Origin: Choristoneura fumiferana
Lineage: Eukaryota; Arthropoda; Insecta; Lepidoptera; Tortricidae
Reading direction: 5' to 3'
Assembly (NCBI RefSeq): GCF_025370935.1
Contig: NC_133485.1
Coordinates: forward strand, 8,274,734 to 8,338,733
Length of the DNA: 64,000 bases
Shown: positions 43,921 through 55,205 of the stretch, one piece after another
Layout of the letters: each line of letters opens with the position of its first letter
Position numbering within the stretch: position 1 is the first letter of the stretch
Translations under genes and position numbers: made by a program
Notes under the pieces: model-generated
Database searches by the model: none
Told to the model about the DNA's origin: nothing
Seen by the model: only the letters and a program-made list of their open reading frames with translations

Positions 43921-46900
43921 GTAATCCCAATCATTCTATTTCTACATAATTTGATTATTTCAAAAAAAACTAGGGGCATAATTATATCAAAAATAGTGAA
44001 TGTAGTAGTAAATCTTCAGTCTTGTGTAGTTAGTAGTAGTGTTTTTTCAAGTATGATGTCATGAAGGCCAAACATGAAGACATAACTAACTACTTTTTCA
44101 ATAAGCACGTACCTAGTGTTTTAATACATACCAGACGTTATCCTTTACAGGAAACGTAATAAAATATGTGAATTTATGTGCGGTTTTTCACAGTGTTCAT
44201 TATTTAGAGTATCAGCTAAAGCTCTATTTTAAAGTGTTTGTTTGTTTGTTTTTTACTGCGGTAAAAATACCTGTATAGTTAAAACTTTCGGGATTAAAGC
44301 TGGAATTAAAGTAGTACAGTATAGAAAAAAAATCGCACTTAGGTAAGTATAGGTCAGTGATTGCATAAAGTCGATCAAGAAAGTGCTCTACCAGTTTATG
44401 ACATTAACGATTAGGTATTGTGACGTCAAATTTTATGTAAGTTAAAATTATATAAATACAATTATTAAAAAAAAACACGACTTTGTGCACATGAAAACAA
44501 GAGCGGAGATATTTTTATTGTTTACTCATAATAACCCGTTGATGTAGCCCCAAAGTAAGCGTTAGCTTAATTTAGAATTACATATTAAAGACACTCAAAA
44601 CCATTTTAGTAAGCCCAAACACGGTTAGGTTATCTACGTTATTCTGTTTTGGAAATTGAGTATCTAGATTCCGGCTACATCATTAGATCAGGTCTATGGG
44701 ACCATATTATTGTATTATCATCAACATTACGTCACAGTTACAAGTACCTAAGTAAAAATTAGGTCATTACATTCCATTACAAACTTACATGGGCACGGGT
44801 ACATACGTGGACCTTAATAAATAGGTAAATAAAACCATACAAGCGAGTATTGGGCCACGCGCAGTATAGGGTTCTATACTAATATGTGGCCAATATTCTA
44901 TATATTTTTTTACTACTATACTCAGCGGCACAAAATTTGGCCCTCGCGACATACAGAATTACCTATTATTGGCACTGCATACATTTGAGGGTCAGTTTTT
45001 TGGCGCTCAGTAGTTATATTATTTTTTTTTTGCATATTATTCAGCATAACAATCAGGTTTGCTTGTAGAGGGGGGTGGCCACTTGATTGTAGTGAAAATT
45101 AGCACTTTTAAGCTTATTATTTTGCAAACGGATCCCTAAACCGAAAAATGGTCTTAGTAAACATAGTGAACCTACAATGTTTTTACATGACCTTTCTAAC
45201 GATGTACCTATTACAGATTTAGATAAAAAAATACTAGAAAAATATTAAAGAAAAAATATACAAGAGTTCGGACTACTAACTACTACGGAACCCTAAATGT
45301 ATGATTTATACCCATACCTATGTATGATTTATTTTATTACCAAAATAGTACCAATTTATAAATTTGGTTGTACTACTTAATTATTCAGAATTTAGTACCT
45401 AGTCTAGTCAAGATTCCATCGCAGCGATTACTGGAAATACTCGGCTCTACCTACTCTACATAGAATTCGCATACTACGAAGTTTTTGATAACGTAATGAC
45501 CAACATTTCATACCATTTTTGAGAAAAATTAAATAATTCAGGTTTTACGAACTACATTATGGCATTACCTGTATACCTAGTGCCATCCACGAAGACGCGC
45601 GATTTTGACAAAATTAGACATTAATGACATTGTAATAAGAACCACGGCACGCGTCATCGTGAATAACTCTACTTATACAATTGTATTTTGTTCGTTTTCT
45701 TTTGTACAATAAAGAGTTTACATACATACGTATATACACCTCTATAGTTATCTTATCTTGCAACTTTTAATTAACATTTAAATCCTCCCGAGCACAAGGT
45801 GATTTAAACATAAGGTTCCAATAGATGGCATCTTTAATCTTATGTCATTAGCAATAGAGATGATAGCATGGTGTCGTCTATTGGGCATTAGCGTGTCGAG
45901 CGAGCACTCGGACGTTACCTGATGCAACCTTTCCTTATCAAATAACGTTGCCGTCGGTCCGACATCGCTTCGGTAGCTCAATGGAAATGAATGAGGCTTC
46001 ACTTCGCATATTTTCACACCCGTTGCCAAACACGACAATGTAACATATTAGAGGCTCATTGACGTACAACTAACGTGACGGTGTCAGCTAACCTTGAGAG
46101 CCTTTGCAGTAGCTATAATAATACTTACTTAATTGAAAAATTGTTAGAAGATCGCGTAATTTATCGTAAAGTGCTGTGCCCTGGATTTTTAATTTGCTTT
46201 AGGTAGGTACTTATATTTTTAGGTATTTATATAGAAGAGCGACGACAAGGCAAGACAGGTCCGAGTGGAGAGCCTTGGGGGAGGCCTATGTCCAGCAGTG
46301 GACGTCTTTCGGCTGACATGATGATGATGACTTATATAAATAAATAAATAAAATAAATATCACGGGACAATTCACACCAATTGACCTAGTCCCAAAGTAA
46401 GCTTAGCAAAGCTTGTGTTATGGGTACTAAGCAACGGATAAATATAATTATATAGATAGATACATACTTAAATACATAGTAAACACCCAAGACCCGAGAA
46501 CAAACATTCGTATTTTTCATACAAATATCTGCCCCGACACGGGAATCGAACCCGGGACCTCAAGCTTCGTAGTCAGGTTCTCTAACCACTAGGCCATCTG
46601 GTCGTCTAAAAAAACTTATATTTTGCTAGACTCTAGCTAGCTCTAGCTAGCTTACTCCCTAAGCTAATGATTAGACTTGGTATTTTACATAGTCACATTG
46701 CTGCATAAACAACTATTTCGTTAGTAAGATTGACTAGATCAACAGCAGCGATCCACAGATCGATCGCGATTGATTGGAGTAGAGCGTAGGCAAAAACTAT
46801 TTTCGTATAATTTTCACTAAATTGCGGGTTTATATATTATTAAAATAATCTATAAATTGGCACAAGAACGATCCCCTAGTAGTTCATAAATAATCATGCT

Positions 46901-49900
46901 AATAACAGGAAAAGCTGATGTAATGAAGGCGATAGAGCACAAATAATAAAGTTGCAATTTCGGTGATGGAATAAAATAAATGTAATTAATTACGAGTATG
47001 ATAGGGGTATCGAATATAAATCAGAGGTCACTAGGGGCGGCAAAAATTTAATATCCTATAGGTGAAAAACTTAAGTAAAAAAATGACCTGTTCTATGTAG
47101 TAGTAACGTGTCCGTATAAACAAACTGACATTCCAATTCGAAGAATCACTTAAGCTCCATATTAACACTAGACCATACCAACAAGGGTATTTTCTTAAGT
47201 TTTTCACCTATACTGGCGCAAATTTATAAATCTGGCTCTGCTTATGTAGCAAAGTGTCTTCATTCATTCGCGAAACTAGAGTAAATACGATCGGGGCACC
47301 TATACTCTTTGGGCATCTATCATAGTTTTACCCTAGTACATTTTAAATTTAATTCTGTAGTATCTAAGTTTGCAGCAGTGAAAGGAATTCTGGATGTCCA
47401 CAGTATTCACAACAAATGGCAACCAAGTTCGGCAGTTACACGAGCTGAAAGGGGCCGAGCGAGCAGGCGTGGCCAGACTGAGGGAAGTTCTCGAAGATCG
47501 TCTACAGGACATCAAGCGAGCCAAGACCTTCAAACATGAGAGAGTGATCTCATCACCCCAGGATACTAAGGTAGGAACAGTCGAAATCGTTTGTTTTCTG
47601 TCCCACCGTGGAACGTTCTCACAGTGAGTGCCACAATGATTTTACTTGCCAGGTAATGCGATGTTATTAAACCACACTTCTCGTAAACGATTCCCAAAGT
47701 GTGCTCTGGGAGTTGCCAAACTTAAGTGACAGTGAAACGGCAATAAAGATTAGAGTGGCGATCACGAACTGGAAAACTCCCAACAAGATGGACCGACGAT
47801 CTGGTAAAAAGTAACAGGAGAACCATTTGGACGCGGGAAGCGCAGCTGCGCAGGACCGATCGTTGTGGAACTCTTTTGGGGAAGCCTCTTTTGACCAGCA
47901 GTGGACGTTTTTCGGCTGATATGATGATGATGATACTCTTATTAAGTACTTTGACAGTAGAGTCGCGTGACCTTATGGAGGAACCAATTTTGAATAACGG
48001 ACAATTAACTCTTTCGGTAAACAAGTACTTTTCTAATTGAAAAATGCCTAAACAACTTTTCTTAAATAATGACAACAACGGAAAAGGAATCCTAGTTTTA
48101 TCTTAAACGTCGAATCACGACTAGCCGACCGCTCTGTATAGAAAATGTAAACATTCAAAGTCTTCTATTATAGAAGTAATGCTTACAGAAAAAAACTAAA
48201 CACCTGAAGTAAATATTTATAGGTACTGCAGCCGTGAACGTCCAACACTAACATGAAATTATTATCGCTCTATTTCACGTGGATCGGATATGTTAACTGG
48301 TCATTTAGTTACGGGCAATTATTTCATGTTTCCTAAAATGTAGAACTAGCTAGGGTATAGGTAATAGGAGGACTTGATAAATGTATTTACGTTAAATTCC
48401 AGGTGAAGGTGAAGGGAGCGGAAGGTGAATTCCTGAATTTTTGCGCAAATAACTATTTAGGATTATCGGTAAGTAGAAAAGTCCCCACCTACGTAATGCA
48501 ATTAATTTGGGAGTGTTGTTAATTGGTATCATTATAGGTACGTGTCAATTACTTAGTTTAAGTAACGTCAGGGTAGCTTGATAGTTTTTGTTGTTTTTCT
48601 GTATCGTTCTGAAGTGAATTATGTTATTTTTACTACTTTTTTTTAACTTGCAATGTTTATCTATACGTTTATCTATACCAGTAAATACCTATACGTTTTT
48701 AAGATCAAACATTTTGTCTAGGTACTTACCTACTTCTAGTGGTCGTAATGAGTTGAAATTTGATACGGATATGAAGTTTGGCTGACAATTCAAGTACTAC
48801 AATCAACAAAAATACAGTCAGCCAAAAAGGTTGCATCAAAATGTTTTTCACTGAAACTATGTTTATGATGTTTTATTACTGTTTTTTAAATATTTTTACT
48901 CGTAATCAATCGCGTCTAGTAGAAGATCCGAACTTGAAAAGATCTTCACCGGTCTGATAATATAATGAATTGTATTTTTATAATAATTTAGTATTTTAGA
49001 AAATATATTAGAAATGATTTTGCTAAAAAATCCTCGACAGGCAATTTTTTTTCATTTTTTTTAATTAAATGCAGACAACCCTATATCAACGTGTTCACAA
49101 TAAAACAGCGCTTACGTTAATATACAATTTGTTCTATTATCTAACTAATCAAATGACAGTAACTGGCATCGACATAATAACTGGTAAAGTTTATACCTGG
49201 CAACCCAGTAGTTCGTCCAGTAAACAATAGCAAACCCAACGTCTACATATTCTATATGTATTATACTTTTAAGTTAATGTAAAATTGTCTTTTTTTCTCG
49301 ATGATGCAACAAAAATTAATTAAAAAACATTTTTTTTAATAATTAAAAATAGCCTGTCCAGGTTTTTTTTTAGCAAATCCGTTTCTAATATATTTTCTAA
49401 AATACTAAATTTATTATAAAATACATTTCATTCTATTATCAGACCGGTGAAGATCTTTTCAAGTTCGGATCTTAGACTAGTCCCTGTTTCGTTTATTTGC
49501 AGAATCATCCCGAAGTGGTGGAAGCAGCAAGGGAGGGCTTACGCAAATATGGCGCTGGTCTTAGTTCCGTGAGATTTATTTGCGGAACTCAAACTTTACA
49601 TAAGGTTAGTTGACGTAGTGAACGTTGCAGGACTCCAATAAGGACGCTAGCGTTTATCGCGAACATAAAGCAATCATCCCTGTCGCTCTCGCATACTGGT
49701 TCGAAAGGAATAAAAAACCACTTTGTAAGTATATAGTTACAGTCAAGCTTAAAAGAAACTTAAACCTTTTATTACTTTGTCACTGTCTAGTAAAAAGTTT
49801 TAAACTTTCCCAGTATTGTTGCTTACTTTACTGCGGTAGAGTACTAAATGGGTTTAGATTATTTGCTACCAAATGCTATTGTGATAAGTAAAATCTGACT

Positions 49901-52900
49901 GGACTTTTATACCTACGGTTGTCAAGGAAAACCGTCATTTAAGTTTGTCTGAGATGTGTTTCCGTTCTTTGTAATAAGACCGTTACTGTCTACTGAAATC
50001 TAATAAATAACTCACCTTATTTTGTCAGGAACTAGAACACAGATTGGCGCAATTCCATGGTCGGGAGGATGCCATCCTGTATGGCTCGTGCTTCGATGCT
50101 AACGCTGGGCTATTCGAATCCATGCTGACGCCAGAAGATGGAGTGTTTTCTGATGCGCTCAACCACGCCTCCATCATTGACGGAATACGGCTCTGTAAAG
50201 CACAGAAGCACCGCTATCCACACAGGGACTTAAGTGGTAGGTTTCTTTTAATAACATGACTTTAGCTTCCAATACATACCTTCTCCAATTCATTAGATTA
50301 GAGTCAAAGTCAAAAAATTTCACGTTCATCATCAACACAGAATGTTCGACTCCCATTTTCAAAACTTCACGAAATATTCGGTATCTCAACAAGAAGACAA
50401 TATAAACCATGGAATATTTTGACAGAATTAGAGCACCTGCTAGCACACAGCGATGCTCGCATCAAACTGATAGTGACGGATGGAGTTTTCTCCATGGACG
50501 GCAACGTGGCACCGCTTCCGGGACTACGTGAACTGGCCGACAAATACCGCGCGCTGTTGTGCGTTGACGACAGTCACGCTACTGGCTTCTTCGGGGCTAC
50601 AGGCCGGTATGTGGACCATTCTTCATAACTGTAATCGGAACACAGACAGCTCGACCACTGCTGAACAGCTGAATATAGTCTCTCCAGCAAAGACGGGAAA
50701 GGGTTGCACGCTTTCCTCGCTCCACTGCTGCTCTCGAAATTATCATATCTGAATCTTGTGGCTTCAACTCAAAAGGGGCTGTCTTAGAAGAACTGCGTGT
50801 TCTCGATCGATGGTCACCATTGCTAACCTTTTCAAGACACAATTTATAGAGCTGTCCCTTATAAAACGGAGTAGTCGCTCTGCGTCAACAAATGGTAGAG
50901 ACTAACCTAACCAACTAAAAGTTGGAAAACCCCGACTTTGTCACTTCAAAGTTCAATATCTCAAAAACAGCTAAATTGAGTTTGATGAATGTTTCATGTC
51001 TAAGAACATTTGATGAATGGCGAATTATTATGATAAGACTCAGATCCTCGACTAAAGATAACATCGCTGAATCCAAGGGAGAAGCTATACGAGTATAAGG
51101 GAGAAGCCAGCGCTACCCTCAATCATTACTGTTAAGTACATGTGATTTATTATTTAGGCACGATTAGTGAATCTTTTACCTCTTATTCCAGGGGTACCGA
51201 AGAATACTGCGGCGTAATGGGCGCAGCCGACATCATTTGCTCAACGTTGGGCAAGGCTGTAAGTGGCTCGGCAGGAGGGTACACCACGGGGCCCAAAGAA
51301 CTTATCACCCTGCTCCGGAATGTCTCGCGCCCGTATCTGTTCTCTAATGCGCCCCCGCCACCTGTAGTGGCTGCTTCCTTGAAGGTAAAGAATTAATACG
51401 ATCTCTTCTTCAATGTTCTATAAAGATTTAGCCCTCTAGACACTGAAATGTAATGCACTAGTCCTGAATATTTAATAGAGTCTCTAGAGTAGCGTTATCG
51501 TCTAGCGGTCAGATTTAAGGGTCTCTGTTAAATTTTTGTTATATGTATGTAATGTATGTATACCTAGTATCGTCCACGAAGACGTGTGATTTTGTCAAAA
51601 TTAGCCATTAATGACATTGTAATAAGAACCACGGCACGCGTCATCGTGAATGACTCTACCATAAAATAGATATCTGCGATGTCTTCTCTGTTTAATGTAA
51701 CAAAATAAACAGATATAAGTATCGCACTCTTAGATTAAGAGTATGTCAACTCCCAACAATACCCCGTTTAGATTTAGACTCCATTAAAATTCTGGAAAGT
51801 CTAAATTAAAACGGTGGATTATTTTTATTAGTTGCTCTTTATCTAGGAGTGCAATATCCCACTAATCCCACTAATATTATAAATACGAAAGTTTGTAAGT
51901 CTGTTTGTATGTTTATTTGTTTGTTTGTTACTCCATAACGTCAAAACCGCTGAACCGATTTAGATGAAATTCGGTACACAGATAGTTCGAGTCCCGGGGA
52001 AGGACATAGGATAGTTTTTATCTCGGAAAATTGCATAGTTCCCGCGGGATAGCGATAAACGAATTCTACGCGGACGGAGTCGCGAGTAACAGGCTAGTGT
52101 CACATAAAATAACAGGAACAACAGACACCTAGTGGCAAAACTGACCTAAGACTAACCACTGGACTGTTGTCCTCCAGTCCCTGGACCTGGTGGAAGGCAG
52201 CAGTGAGCTCCGTGATCGGCTGCAACGCAACACGCGCGCCTTCCGCGAGGGTCTGCAGGCGGCCGGGCTCACGGTGGCCGGGGACGACCACCCCATCTGC
52301 CCCGTCATGGTCGGAGAGGCGCCCCTGGCCGTCGAGCTTGCGTCCGGCATGCTGAGTAAGTTAATAAGCTCTAGAACAGGGAAAACTAATGTGTGTTATA
52401 GAGCTCCTCCACCTCCACACTGCATAAACATGCACAAATCACACAAACCCAACTATCACCACCACCACCACACTACACTGACGCGTTACGAACTCAACCA
52501 GAGTTCATCCTCAGAGCAACACAACCGTTCACCACGCTACTAGATGTTAGTCTAACATCGCGGGTCAGAAAAAGTAATCGTTTTTAGTTCATTGGTATAA
52601 GGTCGCAAAGAAAGTAACGCCTGATTCAATAATTTGAATTTGTGGTCTGAAAATCAAAATAGTTGAAAATCTATGTAATGTAGTATTCAAACCTAGCGAG
52701 CCGCAGGTTAGGTACAGATTCTTTATCCTCCGTTATTACTTAGTGATTAAAAATTTAACACGTTCGTCACTTACTAAAGGGGCAACATTTGTTTTAACCC
52801 CTGTAACGCCGCGTGTTTCAGAGCGCGGCATCTACGTAGTGGCATTCAGTTACCCCGTGGTGCCGAAGGGCGGCGCGCGCGTGCGGGTACAACTGAGCGC

Positions 52901-52982
52901 CGCGCACACGCCGGACGACGTAGCGCGCGCCGTAGACGCCTTCGCGGAGGTCGGGAAGGCTATTGGACTTATAAAGGGTTAA
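43890..52982 (+). CDS. GCAT: Glycine C-acetyltransferase (2-amino-3-ketobutyrate CoA ligase), complete nine-exon gene
   Basis: Mitochondrial PLP enzyme that cleaves 2-amino-3-ketobutyrate with CoA to give glycine and acetyl-CoA, the second step of threonine breakdown (alpha-oxoamine synthase family). Exons: 43890-43920, 47404-47570, 48403-48468, 49503-49604, 50029-50236, 50426-50606, 51192-51384, 52178-52355, 52822-52982. Phases agree throughout; 1287 nt, 428 codons plus TAA, close to the ~400-420 of animal GCATs. Visible family marks: NFCANNYLGL, SSVRFICGTQ, LNHASIIDGIRL with the ring-stacking His168, VDDSHATGF with Asp239 and His242, STLGKAVSGSAGGYTTG with the Schiff-base Lys273, and FSYPVVPKG near the end. 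No frame break. A near-identical partial copy lies left of the N gap and is probably the other allele. Confidence 0.96.
44905..45096. mobile_element. MITE present only in the right copy
   Basis: CTCAGCGGCACAAAATTTGG and GTTTTTTGGCGCTCAG are inverted. The left copy reads straight from CCAATATTCTATAT into AAATTAGCAC. Confidence 0.75.
46230..46330 (+). mobile_element. RTE-type 3' fragment, GCAT intron 1, right copy
   Basis: Counterpart of 30530-30662; lacks the AAGATCGCGGGATCGCGG part. The polymorphic SINE sits directly after its ATGATGATGA tail. Confidence 0.8.
46338..46614 (-). mobile_element. tRNA-derived SINE, present only in the right copy
   Basis: On the minus strand: tRNA-like head with A box (GGCCTAGTGGTTAGAG) and B box (GGGTTCGATTCCC), an unrelated body, and a TATTTATTTA-rich tail. 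Flanked by the 7-bp target duplication CTTATAT (46331-46337, 46615-46621). The left copy has a single CTTATAT at 30663-30669, an empty site. Confidence 0.9.
47404..47570 (+). CDS. GCAT: GCAT exon 2: N-terminal helix region
   Basis: Residues 11-66. Contains LREVLEDRLQDIKRAKTFKHERVISSPQ, here cited as LEDRLQDIKRAKTF and HERVISSPQ, equivalent to the substrate-lid N-terminal region of human GCAT. The CACCCCAGG stretch has four C; the other copy has three. Confidence 0.92.
47725..47937 (+). mobile_element. RTE-type 3' fragment, GCAT intron 2, right copy
   Basis: Counterpart of 31905-32130 with small indels. Confidence 0.75.
48403..48468 (+). CDS. GCAT: GCAT exon 3: NFCANNYLGL motif
   Basis: A 66-nt phase 0-0 exon. 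GEFLNFCANNYLGLS is the diagnostic N-terminal block of the alpha-oxoamine synthase family. Acceptor AATTCCAG, donor TCG|GTAAGT. Confidence 0.94.
48922..49478. mobile_element. Long fold-back in GCAT intron 3, right copy
   Basis: Counterpart of 33112-33672 at the same intron position, with scattered substitutions and poly-T length changes. Confidence 0.8.
49503..49604 (+). CDS. GCAT: GCAT exon 4: SSVRFICGTQ motif
   Basis: Phase 0-0 exon, 34 codons. Encodes NHPEVVEAA and GAGLSSVRFICGTQTLHK, which directly continue exon 3 in the human protein. Differs from the left-hand copy by a synonymous His codon (CAT versus CAC). Confidence 0.94.
50029..50236 (+). CDS. GCAT: GCAT exon 5: PLP pocket, LNHASIIDG
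   Basis: Encodes REDAILYGSCFDANAG (cofactor phosphate region) and SDALNHASIIDGIRLCKA with the PLP-stacking His168. Ends DLS plus one base at AGTG|GTAGGT. Two synonymous differences from the other copy. Confidence 0.95.
50426..50606 (+). CDS. GCAT: GCAT exon 6: catalytic Asp/His block
   Basis: Encodes LIVTDGVFSMDGNVAPL and CVDDSHATGFFGATG. Asp239 is the residue expected to pair with the PLP pyridine nitrogen. Acceptor TTTTGACAG, donor GGCCG|GTATGT, phase 2. Confidence 0.95.
51192..51384 (+). CDS. GCAT: GCAT exon 7: Schiff-base lysine
   Basis: Encodes STLGKAVSGSAGGYTTG, with Lys273 as the PLP-binding lysine by family alignment, then RPYLFSNAPPPPVVAASLK. The ACGGGGCCC stretch keeps frame here; the left copy lacks one G. 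Confidence 0.95.
51868..52100 (+). repeat. Dispersed repeat in GCAT intron 7
   Basis: CTAATATTATAAATACGAAAG to GCGGACGGAGTCGCGAGTAA, full-length member of the 4985 family, just before exon 8. Confidence 0.75.
52178..52355 (+). CDS. GCAT: GCAT exon 8: C-terminal domain
   Basis: GC-rich exon encoding LDLVEGSSELRDRL, AAGLTVAGDDHPICPVMVG and LASGML. HPICPVM is conserved in animal GCATs. Acceptor GTCCTCCAG, donor CTGA|GTAAGT. Present only right of the gap. Confidence 0.94.
52822..52982 (+). CDS. GCAT: GCAT exon 9: FSYPVVPKG and stop
   Basis: Completes a Lys codon, then RGIYVVAFSYPVVPKGGAR, VRVQLSAAHTPDDV and a C-terminal helix ending IGLIKG, then TAA at 52980-52982. Markedly GC-rich at third positions compared with exons 2-4. 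Confidence 0.95.
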
Positions 52983-53773
52983 ATCGGACTAATCAGAAGA
53001 CGATTGGTTGGAAGTGATGGTGTGTTCTCTATTTGGGTACAGTTGTGGAAACTGAATGGCGTACCAGGGTGGAGCCTTTTTAAATTCAATTTCTGGATGA
53101 TTTCTTTGGCAAATGTACTAATATAATGTTATCATGACATTTGTGGCGAAAACGTTCCCTTCCTGGTATGTGGTTCGTTTTTTTTACTGTACTTTTGTAA
53201 GTATGTATGTTTTTGATTTAGTCAAAAACGACTGATCTGACTTTGATGAGTTTTTTCACAATCCAAACCCTGAAATATATTTAAAAAGCAAAATGTAAAG
53301 TGACATAATTCCATTCTAAATATCACGAGTAAAAGTGTTAGGGGATCATTCATTACTATGTGATTTTTAAGCCACTTTTATCTCTCCCCACTGATGACAC
53401 GTGGTTAGAATTTAAATGTGATATTTTGTGATTTTTACCGAAACCTGAACCTCACGCTTTTAATGGACGATCACTAAGTTGGCAGAATGATAATATGAAA
53501 CTGTCTTTACGTTATTGAATTTGACTGAACGAATTGATAAAAACCAGATTGGCAGAGCATCCAAAAATAAATGAATGCAAAAATGTAACATTATACATGC
53601 TGTTCGGCTAGAACGTCGTGTACCTACGAGTATCTAATGGACAAATGTAAATACCCAATGCAATAAAGTTTTTTAGACAACTTTTCGTATTATAATTGCT
53701 CCCCCTTCTTCTACCCACAACAAATCATATGAATTATTTGCACACCTTATAATCACGAATAAATCTACTGTAT
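52983..53773. other. GCAT 3' flank
   Basis: 3' UTR followed by intergenic AT-rich sequence; contains the candidate AATAAA at 53662. Confidence 0.5.
53662..53667 (+). terminator. Candidate GCAT polyadenylation signal
   Basis: AATAAA about 680 nt after the GCAT stop, followed by a T-rich stretch. It is the best match downstream, but AATAAA is frequent in AT-rich DNA and other copies exist (for example near 53567). Confidence 0.35.
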
Positions 53774-54345
53774 TTAAGCCTAGTTTAGACTTGCAAAAAA
53801 ATTCGTGCAATGAGGGCTATCGTTTTTTGTCTCACTAGATGGCGCACTGTTGCGTGAGGTTTTTAAGTGTGGCTTTCAGAGTCTGTTATTACGGGCGTTA
53901 AAACAAAGTTTAGATTAAAATCATATTTAAAACACCTTAAAACCGTACCATAAAAATATCCAGCCACCACAGTGTTGCTTAGTCCCGTTTTGTTCGGAAT
54001 AAAAGGGAGGACAAAAGTTTCCGAAAGACAAAACTGTCTCAAAACACAGACATTCATTGCCCCGTAACGCATAATTGCCATAATTAATTTCAGGTAATGC
54101 AAAATATTCACAAAAAAATTCTAATTATAAATAAACCCGCGTAGCTCACCCAAAAACTATGAGATTTGACATTTCGGAGACCTCACGCTACACTAGCGCC
54201 TCTAGCGGCGAATTCATTCGCGATAGCCCTCATTGCATTACTTACATTCCGGAGCTCGATTGACCTCTACAAACTCGTTGGCTGTACAGCCTCGCAATAT
54301 AATGCAACTTGCACGATTTTTCTTGCACGTCTAAACTGAGCTTTA
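53774..54345. mobile_element. Nested fold-back elements
   Basis: Outer ends TAGTTTAGACTTGCAA and TTGCACGTCTAAACTGAG pair; inside them TGAGGGCTATCG (53811) pairs with CGATAGCCCTCA (54221), followed by CACTAGATGGCGC / GCGCCTCTAGCGG-type arms and TGAGGT / ACCTCA. Reads as one element inserted within another. Confidence 0.7.
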
Positions 54346-54578
54346 TACTAACCTAACGCCTTACCTGTTGATTGCTTTTATAGACTGATCGTAATTTACC
54401 AGACCGGAACACAGAACTAACAATAAGAAGAATAGAATTATGACACGAAACAAACAACAGCTAACAGCGAAATACAAACAATTTTCTCTGGGTTCTGGAA
54501 GGAAAAGGTACAAAACATGATTCCAGTCCTCTTATTATAAGTTCTGTGGTCAGAGTGAAAGAGTTTTAAGGCCGCCTT

Positions 54579-54742
54579 GCACATGCTCGTTACTAGCATG
54601 CTTATAAGCATGCTTGTACCTGAAGTACCAGTATGTCACTCAAAAAGCATGCTTAAAAGAGTAGCACGCGTCCATACACACAGGCTAGTAGGTAGCATTT
54701 GCTCAATAGTAGCATGCTTTCGTGCTACTAACGAGCATGTGT
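54579..54742. mobile_element. MITE with GCACATGCTCGTTACTAGCA ends
   Basis: GCACATGCTCGTTACTAGCA pairs with GTGCTACTAACGAGCATGTG; many AGCATGCT palindromes inside. Confidence 0.75.
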
Positions 54743-55085
54743 AACAGTACCTTTACTTGACGAAAATAAAACATGTTCATGTGTAATTAATAATTGATCT
54801 ATTAACAATAATTTATTACAAATAATAAAACTCACGCACTTACTGAAAATCACGTAACACCAAGTGCGACCACACTGTATATATTATATCTCTACGCTCA
54901 TATAAAGTTACTGTTAAATTATTTCTTAATTATTGTTTACTATTTACATTGGTATCGTTTTCACTCTTCGTCGTTATTGCAACTTATAAGTTATAGGGAT
55001 GGATTTCATAGATATTAAGAGTGAAAAAACTTACTTATAAATACATAGTAAAAGAATTAAAATTCTAAATGCTAATCTAACACCA

Positions 55086-55205
55086 GGCCCCTGAACCACA
55101 AAGTTACAAAGTGCTACGATTCGACCAAATTTTAAAGTTTCTCATAGTACAATGTTATAATTTTGTCGAATTGTAGCACTTGTAACTTTTGTGGTACAGG
55201 GGGCA
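55086..55205. mobile_element. Fold-back MITE, ~120 bp
   Basis: GGCCCCTGAACCACAAAGTT and AACTTTTGTGGTACAGGGGG pair, then ACAAAGTGCTACGATTCGAC with GTCGAATTGTAGCACTTGT. Confidence 0.8.

Larger units (their letters stand above)
41943..51466 (+). repeat. Long duplicated block, right copy
   Basis: Starts directly after the N run with AATACCTGTAGATTTAC, equivalent to 25987 onward, and follows it through GCAT exon 7 to GTCCTG, where the left copy enters the BEL/Pao element. Beyond this point the sequence is unique and completes GCAT. Confidence 0.93.

Noticed and set aside
47309..47539. Alternative frame through GCAT exon 2 starting at the earlier TTTGCAG acceptor
   Set aside because: It gives a low-complexity Arg/Ser peptide with no family match; the acceptor at 47403 restores the GCAT frame and the exon 1 phase.
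52380..52543. Plus-strand open frame with a run of histidines after GCAT exon 8
   Set aside because: It lies after the donor A|GTAAGT of exon 8 and exon 9 continues the enzyme, so this is intron; the His run comes from a CAC microsatellite.
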